The translations under genes and the position numbers were made by a program. From SBAX01 sp964646605 (GTDB taxonomy: Bacteria; Planctomycetota; Phycisphaerae; UBA1845): a stretch of DNA of 64,000 nt. Below are positions 8,209 to 17,106 of this stretch, in pieces. The DNA lies in contig CAZYEX010000063.1 of the NCBI GenBank assembly GCA_964646605.1, positions 39,306 through 103,305 on the forward strand, read 5' to 3'. Numbering within the stretch: the stretch's first letter is position 1; each line of letters starts with the position of its first letter. A model generated the notes under the pieces. That model was not told the DNA's origin. It was given only the letters and a program-made list of their open reading frames with translations, and did not search any database.

Positions 8209-11208
8209 ATGCCGACCCTCGACAAGGCCGTGACCGATCCGCGCTCGGAGCGTCTCGCCGAATTCGTGTGCTGGACGAAGGCGAACATCACCGGCGATGA
8301 GAAGGGCCAAGCGCAAATCTTCCTCGATCGCCTCTTTGTCGGACTCGGGCACAAGGGCTGTCTCGACGTCGGCGGCACGCCGGAGTTCCGCGTCATCAAC
8401 GACCGCACCAACGCCGTCGCCTTCGCCGATTACGTCTGGAAACCCTTCGTCCTCATCGAAATGAAGAAACGCGGCACGGACTTGGCGCGGCACTACCGCC
8501 AGGCCTTCGACTACTGGGTCCGCCTCGTCCCCGGTCGCCCGCGCTACACGATCCTGTGCAACTTCGACGAGTTCTGGGTCTACGACTTCGAGACCCAAAT
8601 GGACGAGCCGGTCGATCGACTCCCGATCGAGGAGATTCCCATACGGCACGGTCCGCTCGCGTTTCTGTTTCCCACGCCCGAGCGCCCGGTCTTCGGCAAC
8701 GACCAGGAAGAGGTCACCCGCAGGGCCGCCGATCTCCTCGCCGTCTGCTTCTATAAGCTCATCAACCGCAAGGTGCCGCGCCCGCTGGCCCAGCGGTTCA
8801 TCTTGCAGATCCTCGTCGCTCTGTTCGCCGAGGACATCGGCCTTCTCGAGAAGTACCTCGTCACCCGCCTTCTTGAGGATTGCAAGTCCAAGAGAGACAG
8901 CTACGACCTTCTCGGCGGACTCTTTGAGGCCATGAACACCCCCGGCGGCGCCAGGGGCGGTCGCTACAAGGGCGTCCAATATTTCGACGGCGGCCTCTTC
9001 AAGGAACCCGCCCGGCTCGAACTCTACGAGGATGAACTCAACCAGCTTCGCCAAGCCGCCAAGTCCAAGTGGTCCAGCGTCCGACCCGAAATCTTCGGCA
9101 CTCTCTTCGAGCATTCGCTCGAAAAGGGCGAACGCCACGCCTTCGGCGGCCACTTCACCCACCCCACGGACATCATGAAGATCGTCGGTCCCACCATCGT
9201 CGACCCGTGGCGCGACCTGATCGAGAACGCCTCGACGCTCACGGAGCTCGAGCGCCTCCGCCAGCGCATGCAGTCCTACCGCGTCCTCGACCCCGCGTGC
9301 GGATCGGGCAACTTCCTCTACATCGCCTACCGCGAACTCAAACGGCTCGAGGCCCGGTTGTTCGAGCGAATCGAGGAACGAAAGAAAGGCGAGAAGGGAC
9401 AGCGGCAGATCGGTTTCGTCTCCGCCGCCCAGTTTTTCGGCATGGACATCAACCCCTTCGCCGTCGAGATCGCCAAGGTGACGATGATGATCGCCCGCAA
9501 GCTGGCGATCGACGAGCTGCACGTCGACGAACGCCCGCTGCCCCTCGACAACCTCGACGCCAACTTCATCGCCGGCGACGCCCTCATCACCCCGTTCAAG
9601 AACGGCGAACCGTTTCCGACCATGCTCTTTGCCGAGCTGGACGAGGACCCTTGGGCGGTCGGGCGAATCGTGCCGACCCCTTGGCCCAGGGCGGACGTCA
9701 TCATCGGCAACCCGCCGTTTCTGGGCGCCAAGCGCCTCAAGCCCGAACGCGGCGCGGACTACGTCAACGCCGTGCGGCGTGCGTTTCCCGACGTTCCCGG
9801 CATGGCCGACTACTGCGTCTACTGGTTCCGACTCGCCCACGACCGACTGCCGACTTGCACGGCGGACGACCCTCTCGCCGGCCGCGCCGGACTCGTCGGC
9901 ACGCAGAACGTCCGCAACAACCAATCCCGCGTCGGCGGACTCGACCACATCGTCAAGACCGGGACCATCGTCGAAGCCGTCGAAAACCAACCCTGGTCCG
10001 GCGAAGCCAACGTCCACGTCTCCATCGTCAATTGGGTCAAGACCAAGAGTGCCAAGCTCCTGCCCAAACAGCGCCGACTCTGGCACAAGGTTGATCCACC
10101 CCGGGAAAGCAGCAGAATCCGCAAACGCGGCGACGGCCCGGCAGCGAAGGAGTACGACCTCAAGGCGCGACTCTGTTCGGCGATAAACCCGGCCCTGTCC
10201 GACTGCGTCGATGTGACGGGTGCCGCCGTTCTCACTTGCAACACCGATCCGCAACGCGTTTTCCAAGGTCAAGTTCCCGGGCACGAAGCGTTCATCCTGC
10301 AACCGGGCGAGGCGAAAGAACTCATCAAGCTCGACAAAAAAAACCGGAAGGTGATCCACCCGTTTCTGATTGGTCGCGATGTTGTGACAGGCGATGGTCA
10401 CCCGACGCGCTGGGTCATTGACTTCCACAACATGTCCGTGATCGACTCGGGGCAGTACACCGCACCGTTTGAGCGGATTAAGCGGAACGTCCTCCCCGTG
10501 CGCCGAAAACATGCGACGACCGGGGGTACCGCCGCCGGAAAGAAACGCCCGCACCACCAGCTTTTCCTGCGATTCTGGTGGCGTCATTCGTACGACCGCC
10601 CGGAGATGATCCGGATGATTCGCAAGATGCCTAGGTACATCGTCTGTTCAGGCGTAACCAAACGCCCGATCTTCAATTTCATCGCATCGTCGATTCGGCC
10701 CGATCACGCGGTGTTCGTATTCGGGTTCCCCGACGAATATTCGTTCGGTGTGCTACAAAGCGGCCTCCATTGGCTGTGGTTCGTCACCAAGTGCTCGAAG
10801 CTCAAGTCGGATTTCAGATACACTCCGCCGACGGTGTTCAACACATTCCCTTGGCCGCAACGTCCGACCAAGAAACGAATCCGTGCCGTCGCCGAGGCAG
10901 GGCTGGAACTTCGACAAGTTCGCAACGATGCCTTGGAGAAAACGAAGGGTGGTTTGCGTGCGGTCTATCGCATGTTGGAACTCCCCGGCGACAACCCGCT
11001 CAAGGACGCCCACGCCGCCCTGGACCAGGCCGTTCTCGACGCGTATGGGTTTTTGCAGCGCGACGACTTGCTCCAACGGTTGCTGGAACTGAACCTCGAG
11101 GTGGCCGAGCGGATCGAAAAGAAAAAGCCCGTCACCGCCCCCGGCGTCCCACCCGAATACGGCGACCCCGCCGACCTCATCACCGCCGACTGCATCCAAC
11201 CGGAGTAA
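8209..11208 (+). CDS. MmeI-like (type IIL) bifunctional restriction-modification enzyme
   Basis: A 999-residue single-chain enzyme predicted both to methylate adenine and to cut DNA. The N-terminal nuclease has D74-X9-E84-M-K86, the same spacing as the D-X9-EXK site described for MmeI. A helical connector follows. The methyltransferase domain has motif I DPACGSGNF (D361) and motif IV NPPF (N501), the signature of N6-adenine methyltransferases. The C-terminal 350 residues would form the target-recognition domain (SSIRPDHAVFVFGFPDEYSFG; FNTFPWPQRP). In this family one chain does both reactions and usually modifies only one strand, so no partner genes are needed, and none are adjacent. Start ATG 8209 is used; no clear Shine-Dalgarno is present. 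Target sequence is unknown. Confidence 0.88.
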   Translation: MPTLDKAVTDPRSERLAEFVCWTKANITGDEKGQAQIFLDRLFVGLGHKGCLDVGGTPEFRVINDRTNAVAFADYVWKPFVLIEMKKRGTDLARHYRQAFDYWVRLVPGRPRYTILCNFDEFWVYDFETQMDEPVDRLPIEEIPIRHGPLAFLFPTPERPVFGNDQEEVTRRAADLLAVCFYKLINRKVPRPLAQRFILQILVALFAEDIGLLEKYLVTRLLEDCKSKRDSYDLLGGLFEAMNTPGGARGGRYKGVQYFDGGLFKEPARLELYEDELNQLRQAAKSKWSSVRPEIFGTLFEHSLEKGERHAFGGHFTHPTDIMKIVGPTIVDPWRDLIENASTLTELERLRQRMQSYRVLDPACGSGNFLYIAYRELKRLEARLFERIEERKKGEKGQRQIGFVSAAQFFGMDINPFAVEIAKVTMMIARKLAIDELHVDERPLPLDNLDANFIAGDALITPFKNGEPFPTMLFAELDEDPWAVGRIVPTPWPRADVIIGNPPFLGAKRLKPERGADYVNAVRRAFPDVPGMADYCVYWFRLAHDRLPTCTADDPLAGRAGLVGTQNVRNNQSRVGGLDHIVKTGTIVEAVENQPWSGEANVHVSIVNWVKTKSAKLLPKQRRLWHKVDPPRESSRIRKRGDGPAAKEYDLKARLCSAINPALSDCVDVTGAAVLTCNTDPQRVFQGQVPGHEAFILQPGEAKELIKLDKKNRKVIHPFLIGRDVVTGDGHPTRWVIDFHNMSVIDSGQYTAPFERIKRNVLPVRRKHATTGGTAAGKKRPHHQLFLRFWWRHSYDRPEMIRMIRKMPRYIVCSGVTKRPIFNFIASSIRPDHAVFVFGFPDEYSFGVLQSGLHWLWFVTKCSKLKSDFRYTPPTVFNTFPWPQRPTKKRIRAVAEAGLELRQVRNDALEKTKGGLRAVYRMLELPGDNPLKDAHAALDQAVLDAYGFLQRDDLLQRLLELNLEVAERIEKKKPVTAPGVPPEYGDPADLITADCIQPE

Positions 11209-11567
11209 GCGAGCCGCGGGCTTCAGCCCGCGCGGATCCGCGAATAGATGAGCGGCAGTTTCAAACCGCCCCAGCGCGGGCGAAGGGTTTTAGCCACGGG
11301 TGGAGTCCGCCGAAGGCGGGCGGAACCCGTGGTATGCCACGAAAAGAAAATCCCGCCCCAATCGGGGCGGCGGAAGCGCGCGAGAGGGACGATCCTCCGC
11401 CCCGTCGGGGCGGGTTGCGTGGGACGCCTGACTTCCACGGGTTCCGCTACGTTCGCCTCGCGGCGAACTCCGCTTCACCCGTGGCTACAACCCTCGACTC
11501 CTTCGGAGTCAAACTGCGAATCGCCGAACCTCTCAGCAGAACCGGCCAATGTGCTTGGGCCGAATCC
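11209..11567. repeat. Palindrome-packed intergenic spacer
   Basis: This 360-base gap holds no convincing gene. It contains a chain of inverted repeats: CGCGGGC/GCCCGCG near 11215, a long imperfect one beginning CCACGGGT and closing ACCCGTGG (about 11295-11337), CCGCCCC/GGGGCGG near 11355, CCGCCCC/GGGGCGG near 11397, a second CCACGGGT/ACCCGTGG pair (about 11437-11483), and GACTCC/GGAGTC near 11498. Such strings of GC palindromes look like stacked REP-type elements. Confidence 0.65.
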
Positions 11568-11588
11568 CAATCGGCAATCGACAATCGC
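11568..11588 (+). repeat. ATCGRCA heptamer array (short)
   Basis: Three units including the ATCGGCA variant that also recurs in the arrays at 23067 and 62630. It lies 50 bases before the longer array at 11639. Confidence 0.7.
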
Positions 11589-11638
11589 ATCCTGCGATTG
11601 CTCACTTCCCCTTCGTGGCTCCGTGGCTCGCCGCCGCA

Positions 11639-11680
11639 ATCGACAATCGACAATCGACAATCGACAATCGACAATCGACA
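11639..11680 (+). repeat. Perfect six-unit ATCGACA tandem repeat upstream of the CoaB gene
   Basis: Exactly six uninterrupted copies of ATCGACA end eight bases before the start codon at 11689, so the array occupies the position where a Shine-Dalgarno would be expected. No purine-rich ribosome-binding site is visible between the array and the ATG. Confidence 0.9.
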
Positions 11681-11688
11681 ATACCCCC

Positions 11689-12312
11689 ATGCGAATTCTC
11701 ATCACCGCCGGACCGACGCGGGAGTACCTCGACCCAGTGCGTTTTCTATCCAACGCCAGCAGCGGCAAGTTCGGGTACGCCATCGCCGCGGCGGCTGCGA
11801 AGCGCGGCCACCAAGTCGAGCTGGTCAGCGGCCCCGTGGGTCTGCCGCCGCCCAAGGGCGTAAAAGTGACACACGTTGTCACGTCGAGGGAGATGTTCGA
11901 CGCCGCGGCGAGACTGTTTCCCAAGTGCCACGCGGCGGTCATGGTCGCCGCGGTGTGCGATTACCGGCCCGTCCGCGTCGCCCGCCGCAAACTCTCTCGT
12001 GTTGCGGGAATGACGCTGACCCTGCGTCCCACGCGGGACATTGCCGCCTACCTTGGTCGTCGCAAGGGCAATCGGGCCGTGGTCTCGTTCGCGCTGGAAG
12101 ACCGGGAGGGACGGGCCCGAGCCCAGGCCAAGCTGCGTCGAAAACGCAGTTCAGCCATCGTCCTCAACCATCCCTCGACGATCGGCGCCGATCGCGTGGA
12201 AATACAAGTTTGCATGGCCCCTGACCGCTGGTTACCTCGGTTTTGCGGAACCAAGCGCGCCGCGGCGGCCTATTTGGTGGGTTTGTTGGAACGAATTTGT
12301 AACTCTTCGTAA
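11689..12312 (+). CDS. CoaB-type phosphopantothenoylcysteine synthetase domain protein
   Basis: A 207-residue protein that resembles the CoaB half of CoaBC, which joins phosphopantothenate and cysteine in coenzyme A synthesis. It begins with the typical MRILITAGPTREYLDPVRFL and SNASSGKFGYAIA nucleotide-binding segment, followed by HAAVMVAAVCDYRP and VSFALED. The CoaC decarboxylase half is absent and not adjacent, so either CoaC is encoded elsewhere or this is a paralogue. The typical KIKK motif of the CoaB active-site region is not evident; RRKLSR lies at its expected place. The gene sits behind the heptamer array and has no close downstream partner. Confidence 0.82.
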   Translation: MRILITAGPTREYLDPVRFLSNASSGKFGYAIAAAAAKRGHQVELVSGPVGLPPPKGVKVTHVVTSREMFDAAARLFPKCHAAVMVAAVCDYRPVRVARRKLSRVAGMTLTLRPTRDIAAYLGRRKGNRAVVSFALEDREGRARAQAKLRRKRSSAIVLNHPSTIGADRVEIQVCMAPDRWLPRFCGTKRAAAAYLVGLLERICNSS

Positions 12313-13050
12313 GAACGCAATTTGCACTTTTTCGCACGGGGTTGGGAACATCGGTAAGATTCTTCGCAGGTAGGGCAAACGGTAACGATGTTGGCGTAGG
12401 GAAGGGCCTCGGAATTGTACGTAAGTCGTTTTGCTACAATACTTTATGGCAAAAGCCCGGTCGGCCATGGCGCGGAAACGGCCGCAAGCCTCGGCTTTTC
12501 CAGCGTCCGCGAGCGATTTTCGGGCAAATGTTCAAGGTTCGCGGCGCGCAGCGCCGATTTATCCCAGAGCAGCCCGGTTTGGGCCTGGCGCTTTTTGCGC
12601 TTATTTGGCGTGCGCGGGGCCGGGGCTGGGGAATGGCGAATGTCTTTTTGGAATTTGGCGGTTGACATGGGGTCGCCGATTCCTACAATTCGCCCGTTGT
12701 ACCGTTTGGACTGCGCGGTTTGAACCCCGATGGGACAAGCGCAATCCGACGACGCAAGGGTAGGCGACTGCACCGGCGGCTTGGCGCGTGTCGGTGCGGT
12801 AGGAGCCCCCAAATCCGAAATGGTGTTGTGCTATAGCCCGGAACCGACCGAGGTCGTCGCGGCGTATCCGCGGCGGACGTAGAACGTACCGGTTTGTCTC
12901 CGAGGGATCGGCGAGGGTTGGCGGCGGGTCGACGGGAATCGTCGGCCGGGCCGGTCTCGCCGGACTTCGGCGTTTTTTGGGAATGTTCGGTTTTGAAAAG
13001 AGCGTGGGAGACGGATCACGCCAAAGTCTTCTAACTGGAGGTCAAAAGTA
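12313..13050. other. 738-base gap without a supported gene; leader of the surface-protein gene
   Basis: No frame here has convincing protein-like composition, although several overlapping open frames exist. The region holds a good promoter-like sequence at 12662-12689, a weaker one near 12415-12440 (TTGTAC and TACAAT, 14 apart), and a short inverted repeat CACCG/CGGTG near 12771-12797. GGAGG at 13037 serves the gene starting at 13051. If transcription starts just after 12689, the leader would be about 350 bases. Confidence 0.55.
12662..12689 (+). promoter_or_regulatory. Sigma-70-like promoter for the large surface protein
   Basis: TTGACA (12662-12667) and TACAAT (12684-12689) are separated by 16 bases, close to the bacterial housekeeping consensus. 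The next gene on this strand starts at 13051. Confidence 0.55.
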
Positions 13051-16000
13051 ATGCTAGGTTCAATGGAAATCGGTGAAACGAAACTTGCCACGCTGCGGCG
13101 TGTCGGGGCTCGCTTGGGCACGCTCTGTGGCGTGTTCGGACTTTTGTTCGCCTGTCTCGGGGCGCAGTGCTTCGGCCCGCAGCCGCCGACGGTGGTGACG
13201 TGCACGGCGGATAATGCGGCGACGGAGTGTGACGACGACGATGCTTGCACGACGGACACGTGCGTCATCGCTGCGGACGCGACGGATGGCGAGTGCGACA
13301 ACACGGCCGCGTGCGAGGACGATCACTGCACGGACGCCGGTTGCGTGGCATGCATCGCCGCCGATGAGTGCGACGACAGCGTCGATTGCACCACCGACGC
13401 GTGCGGCGCCGACGGGACATGTTCGAGCACGGCTGACAACGCGGCCTGCGACGACACCGACGAGTGCACGGACGATTCGTGCGACGCGGCCACCGGCTGC
13501 GTGAACACGGACATCGACTGCGCCGACACCGTGGCCTGCACGGATGACGGTTGCGACGCGGGCGTTTGCACGCACACCGACAATTGCGCGGTGGGCAGCG
13601 CCTGCAACGAGGACACCGGCCTGTGCGTCCTGGCCTGCGACAGCGCCGACGTCTGCGACGACCTGGATGACTGCACCGACGACGCCTGCGTGAACCTCGC
13701 GTGCTCGAACACAGCCGTGGATTGCGACGACGGCGTGGCATGCACGGATGACGCCTGCGACGCGGGCGTGTGCGGGAATACCGACAACTGCACGGCCCCG
13801 GAAACCTGCGACACCGCGACGGGTCTGTGTGAGGCTGTTCCGGACTGTGTCGATGATGCGGGTTGTGACGACGGCGTGTTCTGCAACGGCGCCGAAACGT
13901 GCGACGTGGACACAGGCGACTGTGTCGCGGGCACACGGCCTTGTGACGACAACAACGACGATGCTTGCCCGCCGGACGGCGAGGCAACGGAAACCTGCGC
14001 TGAGGGCGACGCCGCCGCGGTATGCACGGCCTGCCCGCCGATCACGCTCGATCTGACGCTGTCGCAGGACAACCTCACGGGCACCACGGGCAACGATGTG
14101 TTTAGCGCCGCGTTGCTCTTCAACGCTCCGAGCGGGACGCAGGTTGCGTCGCTGCAGACGGGTGACAGCGCCAACGGTTTGGCCGGCGCCGACATTCTGA
14201 ACGCTACGCTCGGCACTCCGGCGACCAACCCGGTCCCGACCACTCTGGCGGGCATCGAGACCATGAACTTCACGGACTTCGGCGGCAACACCATCAGCGC
14301 CGGCGGAGTCAGCGGTGTGGATACGATCAACTCCGTGAACAGCACAGCCACGTTGACGGTCACGGCTCTGCAGGAACTGGCCGATTTCGGTATGTCGGGC
14401 ATTACCAACGCGGCCGTAGGGTTGAACCTGACCTTCGGCACGGCGGCGACCACGACCGGCGCGACCGACACGATCACCGGCACGCTGACCAGTTCGACGG
14501 TCGGCACGGTGAACATCACGACGGCTGCGGGCACCACCAACGGCTTCGAAACCGTCGGCCTGGTCAGCAGCGGAACCGCCGCCAACACGCTGACGACGTT
14601 GACCCAGACGACGGGCACGACGATGGCTACCCTGAACATCTCGGGTGCGCAGGCGCTGACGGCGAATACCGTCCCGAACACGATCCGGACCATCAACGGG
14701 TCGACGGCGACGGGCGCCTTGACGCTGGGTACGGGAACGACCGTTGCCACCTATGCCACGATCAACACCGCGAACCTCGTGGCGGTGACCGGCGGTACGG
14801 GCAACGACACCCTGATCCTGGCGAACACGTTGGACTCGAATGACTTCACGAGTGGAACGTGCGACCTGGGTGCGGGGACGGACGTGGTGCAGTTGTCGTT
14901 CGGCGCCGACTTCCTGTCGGCCTCGCCGTTCCGGAACACGGAAGAGGCGCGGCTCAACGCGACAGCGGCCGCTGCGGTCAACTTCAATGGGCATACCGGC
15001 CTCACCACGTTGACCAATGAGGCGGACGGCACAGCCCACGCCTTGACGTTCCAGAACGTTCCCGCGACGGCCAACGTCTTCCCGACGTTGAACTTCCGCG
15101 GCAACAACGGCACGGGCGCCAACCAGACGTTCGACACGGTGACCTACAACGCGGTGGGCAACACGGGTTCGAGCGACTCGCTCACCGTGGCCCTGGGCAA
15201 CCGTGGTACGGCGATCAACAGCGGAACCGCGACGACCTTCAGTTTCGCGGCCGGCGGCGGCGCGACGGTAACGCCGGGATTTGAGACGGTCAGCATTACG
15301 TGCAGCGACGGTCCGTGTACGTTCAGCGGTTTGACGGCGACGACGCTGGTGACCCTGAACGTGACCGGTAGCTCGAACGTAACCCTGGGTACGGTGGACG
15401 CGACGGCCAGCACGGTGCTTGCCGTGAACGCCTCCAACGTGATCGGCAACTTCAGCGCCACGGTGGACGACATCGCCACGGGCGCCAACGTCACGTTGGG
15501 CGTCGGGAACGACACGTTCACCATCGGCGCCGGCAGCACCGGCACCAGCACGTTTAATACGCTGGGCGGTGGAAATGATACCTTTATTGGTGACACGAAC
15601 ACCGCCAGTGCCGACACGGTGTCGGCAGGCGACGGGAGTGACAACATCAACGGCGGTCTGGGCATCGACACGGTGACGACCGGCAACGGCTCGGACATTG
15701 TGGTCTACGATATCGTGCCCGCGGCCGCCAACGCCAAGAGCGTCACCGACTTCACCTCCGGTGCGGGCGGTGACATCCTGCGGTTCGACATCAGTGCTCT
15801 GGCGCTGGCAAGCGCCGGTGCCGAAGACTCGGGCGCGATCGCGGGCCTGAGCGTCAATGACGATATCTTCATCCTCACTGGCGCCGGTCATGCGACCGAT
15901 GCGGCCGCTGAAACGGCCTTGGCGGCGGATGATGATGCGGCTGGTACCATCGTGTATATCTACTTCAACACGACGGACAGCAGCACGCATATTCTGTATG

Positions 16001-16119
16001 ACCCAATTGCTGAAACCGACACCCCGTCGGCGGTGCTGCTGGGTCGCTTGACGAACATCACGACGCAAGCGGCGCACGATTTGATCACCACCGCGGCGAA
16101 CGTCGATTCGCAGCCGTAG
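13051..16119 (+). CDS. Large exported Cys-rich / RTX-like surface (S-layer-like) protein
   Basis: A protein of 1022 residues from ATG 13051, with GGAGG eight bases upstream. Residues about 12-36 are a signal segment (LCGVFGLLFACLGAQC), possibly a lipoprotein signal. Residues about 50-330 carry many short repeats of the type CDDGVACTDDACDAGVC and ECDDSVDCTTDAC, a Cys/Asp-rich pattern seen in MopE-like and myxobacterial secreted proteins. Residues about 335-1000 are Thr/Ala/Gly/Asn-rich, low in lysine, with beta-strand repeats and calcium-binding RTX-like motifs (GGTGNDTLIL, LGGGNDTFIG, GDGSDNINGGLGIDTV). The ending resembles the C-terminal part of type I secreted S-layer proteins. Likely abundant and extracellular; no secretion genes are adjacent. 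Confidence 0.8.
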   Translation: MLGSMEIGETKLATLRRVGARLGTLCGVFGLLFACLGAQCFGPQPPTVVTCTADNAATECDDDDACTTDTCVIAADATDGECDNTAACEDDHCTDAGCVACIAADECDDSVDCTTDACGADGTCSSTADNAACDDTDECTDDSCDAATGCVNTDIDCADTVACTDDGCDAGVCTHTDNCAVGSACNEDTGLCVLACDSADVCDDLDDCTDDACVNLACSNTAVDCDDGVACTDDACDAGVCGNTDNCTAPETCDTATGLCEAVPDCVDDAGCDDGVFCNGAETCDVDTGDCVAGTRPCDDNNDDACPPDGEATETCAEGDAAAVCTACPPITLDLTLSQDNLTGTTGNDVFSAALLFNAPSGTQVASLQTGDSANGLAGADILNATLGTPATNPVPTTLAGIETMNFTDFGGNTISAGGVSGVDTINSVNSTATLTVTALQELADFGMSGITNAAVGLNLTFGTAATTTGATDTITGTLTSSTVGTVNITTAAGTTNGFETVGLVSSGTAANTLTTLTQTTGTTMATLNISGAQALTANTVPNTIRTINGSTATGALTLGTGTTVATYATINTANLVAVTGGTGNDTLILANTLDSNDFTSGTCDLGAGTDVVQLSFGADFLSASPFRNTEEARLNATAAAAVNFNGHTGLTTLTNEADGTAHALTFQNVPATANVFPTLNFRGNNGTGANQTFDTVTYNAVGNTGSSDSLTVALGNRGTAINSGTATTFSFAAGGGATVTPGFETVSITCSDGPCTFSGLTATTLVTLNVTGSSNVTLGTVDATASTVLAVNASNVIGNFSATVDDIATGANVTLGVGNDTFTIGAGSTGTSTFNTLGGGNDTFIGDTNTASADTVSAGDGSDNINGGLGIDTVTTGNGSDIVVYDIVPAAANAKSVTDFTSGAGGDILRFDISALALASAGAEDSGAIAGLSVNDDIFILTGAGHATDAAAETALAADDDAAGTIVYIYFNTTDSSTHILYDPIAETDTPSAVLLGRLTNITTQAAHDLITTAANVDSQP

Positions 16120-16142
16120 TCTGGTTGCCGAAGTGAAGTAGA

Positions 16143-16217
16143 TCGGGTCATCGACCCGACGAGGTAGAACCAATCGGGGCCCGGTGGGTGTAATGCTCAC
16201 CGGGCCTCTTTTTTGCG
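16143..16217 (+). repeat. Hairpin cassette repeat, copy 1 (probable terminator)
   Basis: A first inverted repeat, TCGGGTC/GACCCGA, is followed by TAGAACCAATCGG and a second strong hairpin GGCCCGGTG/CACCGGGCC, then CTCTTTTTT. The second part has all elements of an intrinsic terminator for the gene ending at 16119. Near-identical copies follow at 16703, 17425 and 17859. Confidence 0.85.
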
Positions 16218-16274
16218 TAAGGGAATTGAATTTGGCGGCTTGGACGTGTAGACTGTGGTGAGGCAGGTGCTGTG

Positions 16275-16493
16275 ATGCAAACGAAACGATATACGGTTAG
16301 TGATGGGAAACTGATGCTTGTGCTCAGTGAGGCCGAGGAGGGGGGGTACGTCGTCACCTCCCCGCTTGACCCGGAGTTGATCACCGAAGCGGAGACGGTC
16401 TACGAAGCATTCGCCAACGCTCGAGATGCGTTGAAAGCGTTGCGCGCCGCCCGAACAAAGCTGGCGCGTGGACGTACGCGATCGACGGGCTGA
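16275..16493 (+). CDS. HicB-like antitoxin
   Basis: A 72-residue protein that matches the partial RNase H-like fold of HicB antitoxins: LMLVLSEAEEGGYVVTSPLDPELITEAETVYEAFANARDAL. HicB proteins bind and neutralise HicA and usually repress their own operon. ATG 16275 is used; a GTG directly before it is in frame. The order here is hicB before hicA, the reverse of the most common arrangement. No DNA-binding domain is visible in this short version. Confidence 0.82.
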   Translation: MQTKRYTVSDGKLMLVLSEAEEGGYVVTSPLDPELITEAETVYEAFANARDALKALRAARTKLARGRTRSTG

Positions 16494-16507
16494 CGGGGGC
16501 TCAGCCC

Positions 16508-16696
16508 ATGGATCGGCGTAAGTTTGAACGGCACCTCCGGAGTGCGGGCTGTGTTCTTCACCACCACGGCGCAAAGCACGATGTTTGGATGAACCCAACC
16601 ACGCTGGCGTGTGTGCCGGTTCCACGTCATCGAACGCTCAAGCGCGGCACATGCCGTGGCATCTGCCGGATTCTCGGAATACCGTTCCCGAAGTAG
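16508..16696 (+). CDS. HicA-like mRNA interferase toxin
   Basis: A 62-residue protein with the HicA/YcfA dsRNA-binding-like fold: RKFERHLRSAGCVLHHHGAK with the catalytic His in the HHHGAKHDVW region, followed by CVPVPRHRTLKRGTCRGICR. HicA toxins cut mRNA. The gene begins 14 bases after hicB, so the two form one unit. Confidence 0.87.
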   Translation: MDRRKFERHLRSAGCVLHHHGAKHDVWMNPTTLACVPVPRHRTLKRGTCRGICRILGIPFPK

Positions 16697-16702
16697 AAGC
16701 CA

Positions 16703-16776
16703 GTTGGATGAACGACCCGACGAGGTAGAACCAATCGGGGCCCGGTGGGTGTAATGCTCACCGGGCCTCTTCTGCG
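16703..16776 (+). repeat. Hairpin cassette repeat, copy 2
   Basis: It begins six bases after the hicA stop codon. The second half is identical to copy 1 through the hairpin (GGCCCGGTG/CACCGGGCC). The first inverted repeat is degenerate (only CGACCCGACGAGG is kept) and the T tract is weaker (CTCTTCTG). Confidence 0.85.
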
Positions 16777-16869
16777 CGCGCAGCGGTGGTTCTCGGACCG
16801 GGGAAGGCCGTCAGGCGCGCGGTTGGCCGTCTTGCCTTCGATCCATGACCAATGTAGGATACGGCCATC

Positions 16870-17106
16870 ATGACCATTGACCTTTCGACGTCCCTTGAGG
16901 AAGAGCTTCGGCGCTTGGCCGGGGTGTCGGGCAAGGACGTGGACGCACTGGTTGGGGAGGCGGTGCGCCAGTACCTGGACGCTACGGCGATTACGGATGT
17001 AAGCTCCGATGACGTCGCGGCGACACAAGCATCTCTGATAGGCGAGTTGGACCGTATCCCTGCATGGTTCAACGGGCAGGAGCGGCCTGCGGATGAGGGG
17101 CGCTGA
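16870..17106 (+). CDS. Putative antitoxin of a MazF-type pair
   Basis: A 78-residue, acidic protein: TIDLSTSLEEELRRLAGVSGKDVDALVGEAVRQYLD resembles the ribbon-helix-helix DNA-binding fold of CopG/ParD-like antitoxins. The remainder would wrap the toxin. It overlaps the next gene by 14 bases, so translation is probably coupled. Confidence 0.78.
   Translation: MTIDLSTSLEEELRRLAGVSGKDVDALVGEAVRQYLDATAITDVSSDDVAATQASLIGELDRIPAWFNGQERPADEGR

Noticed and set aside
8104..10587. Long minus-strand open frame of 827 codons opposite the MmeI-like gene
   Set aside because: It is the mirror of a real GC-rich gene, has no family resemblance, and the sense strand has clear catalytic motifs.
11568..11680. 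CRISPR array
   Set aside because: The repeat unit is a 7-bp direct tandem without spacers, and there are no cas genes.
12342..12763. Overlapping short frames in the gap before the surface-protein gene
   Set aside because: Three frames overlap with similar length and no family resemblance, and a promoter lies inside them.
13060..16200. Minus-strand open frame of 1046 codons opposite the surface-protein gene
   Set aside because: Arg/Val-rich composition produced by the repeated codons of the sense gene; no start context and no recognisable domain.
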